DNA from: Amoebophrya sp. A120 | Lineage: Eukaryota; Sar; Dinophyceae; Syndiniales; Amoebophryaceae | Direction: 5' to 3' | DNA: 64,000 nucleotides | Assembly: GCA_905178155.1 (NCBI GenBank) | Contig: CAJINV010000013.1 | Span: forward strand, 1,988,281 to 2,052,280 | In this document: positions 63,270 through 64,000 of the stretch, one piece after another | How the letters are laid out: every line of letters starts with the position of its first letter | Position numbering within the stretch: the first letter of the stretch is position 1 | Notes under the pieces: generated by a model | Databases searched by the model: none | What the model saw: only the letters and a program-made list of their open reading frames with translations | Told to the model about the DNA's origin: nothing | Made by a program: the position numbers and the translations under genes

Positions 63270-63951
63270 ATTTGTTCCCGCCACTATCATTATGAAAACA
63301 CGGCCCAACATCTCATGCTCGTGCCCAAGAACAGATTTGCGGCAGTCGCGAAGTTCGAGGTCTCGAGATAGGATATTAGCCGTGTCAACTTCATCATCAT
63401 AAAACACGGAACGCCAGTCTTCCGCCCCCGCTGAGCCGCACGTCTGGACGACGCCGCTGCCACCACGATCGAAACGAGCTAAATGCTGCAAAAATTCCCG
63501 CTGTAAGGGTTTCAGCTTTTCGTCGAAGTGTTCCCCGTCACCATGCTCCAGTAAGTATCGGACCAGCACTGTCCTGCGGCGCATGTTTGCACTCCTGAGA
63601 CATCTTCACCTTCATTTCGGTATCAATTTGCAGGTACAGGACGCGAGAATTGCGCTCGTTGTATATATCGACCACCACTTGCTTCCCTGATACTTCTCTG
63701 GCCTCGTAGCGCAAGGTCTGGTTAGAATTGAGCAACTCGAGCAAAGGGTTTCTTGTTGGCGGCGGCGCATACGGAGACATCGTCCCCGCCATCGGTCGCA
63801 GTTCTGCACCAGAAGATGAAGAAGACGCTGTAAGTTTCGTCTTGACCGCTCCGACATGTCCCGAGAATGAAGCAAGAAGGGCGACGCAAAGTAGTCCGAC
63901 CCGGTGAGAAAAGTTACGCCCGGTTTTCGTCATTGTGGAGCAATGCGACAT
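63270..63951 (-). CDS. Secreted or membrane-pathway protein, two exons
   Basis: Exon 1 (63951-63610) starts MSHCSTMTKTGRNFSHRVGL. The second Met begins a good signal peptide (VGLLCVALLASFSGHVGA). Next are a Ser run, PYAPPPTRNPLLELLNSNQT and a beta-rich part (SGKQVVVDIYNERNSRVLYL). The donor is GTGAAG at 63609. Exon 2 (about 63580-63270) reads VLVRYLLEHGDGEHFDEKLK, FLQHLARFDRGGSGVVQTCG, FYDDEVDTANILSRDLELRD and MLGRVFIMIVAGTN. The phase of the join was not settled. The beta-rich piece after a signal peptide might be a GOLD-like fold, but this is a guess. The 3' end may extend to about 63088. Confidence 0.5.
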
Positions 63952-64000
63952 GATGGTGCTAATTTAAGAATATAGCACAGTCTTTATTTGCAGGCTCTCT

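Noticed and set aside
1-64000. Dinoflagellate spliced-leader gene or trans-spliced leader relic
   Set aside because: I looked for the conserved leader ending TTTTGGCTCAAG on both strands and did not see it; absence in 64 kb does not argue against the taxon.

Overview
The window is nuclear DNA of a protist eukaryote, probably an alveolate and most likely a syndinian dinoflagellate of the Amoebophrya type. The evidence is direct: many exons are interrupted by about 250-270 bp elements with terminal inverted repeats (most begin TATC or TATG and end GATA or CATA). Most are flanked by perfect 5-bp target duplications, and removing the element plus one duplication copy restores the reading frame. 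Such introner elements are known from Amoebophrya genomes. The taxon is an inference. No bacterial operon structure, tRNA, rRNA or CRISPR array was seen. One 100-base assembly gap lies at 43975-44074.

Layout, left to right. 2-968: end of a plus-strand gene with the clearest introner. 2958-3986: plus-strand gene for a low-complexity, possibly secreted protein. 4380-8790: repeat-rich DNA, then a 2.3 kb AT-rich island. 9151-12036: two tandem copies (about 0.5 and 2.4 kb) of one GC-rich element. 12037-18630: minus-strand coiled-coil gene carrying a 1.7 kb GC-rich insertion between two copies of a 42-bp exon segment. 18831-19004: candidate structured small RNA. 20071-24178: multi-exon minus-strand gene. 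24181-27281: two tandem copies of a Crypton-like element; the long one encodes a CCCH zinc-finger protein and a tyrosine recombinase. 27438-28834: a minus-strand gene. 28947-30275: palindromic and direct repeat arrays. 30605-37010: a decayed LINE (ORF1, APE endonuclease, reverse transcriptase) on the minus strand. 37410-38640 (minus) and 39300-40766 (plus): smaller genes. 41259-42662: another GC-rich insertion between direct repeats. 44212-45610: small minus-strand exons.

46002-59460 is a 13 kb minus-strand coding region, probably one giant gene, with at least thirteen introners. 59798-61510 (minus) has a beta-propeller-like fragment. 61698-61868 (plus) has a signal-peptide exon. 61893-62473 (minus) starts with the dual-acylation motif MGCGGS. 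63270-63951 (minus) is a secreted or membrane-targeted protein.

Most genes could not be tied to a known family. Exon joins are given only where I could check phase by hand. Expression and exact splice points cannot be settled from sequence alone.
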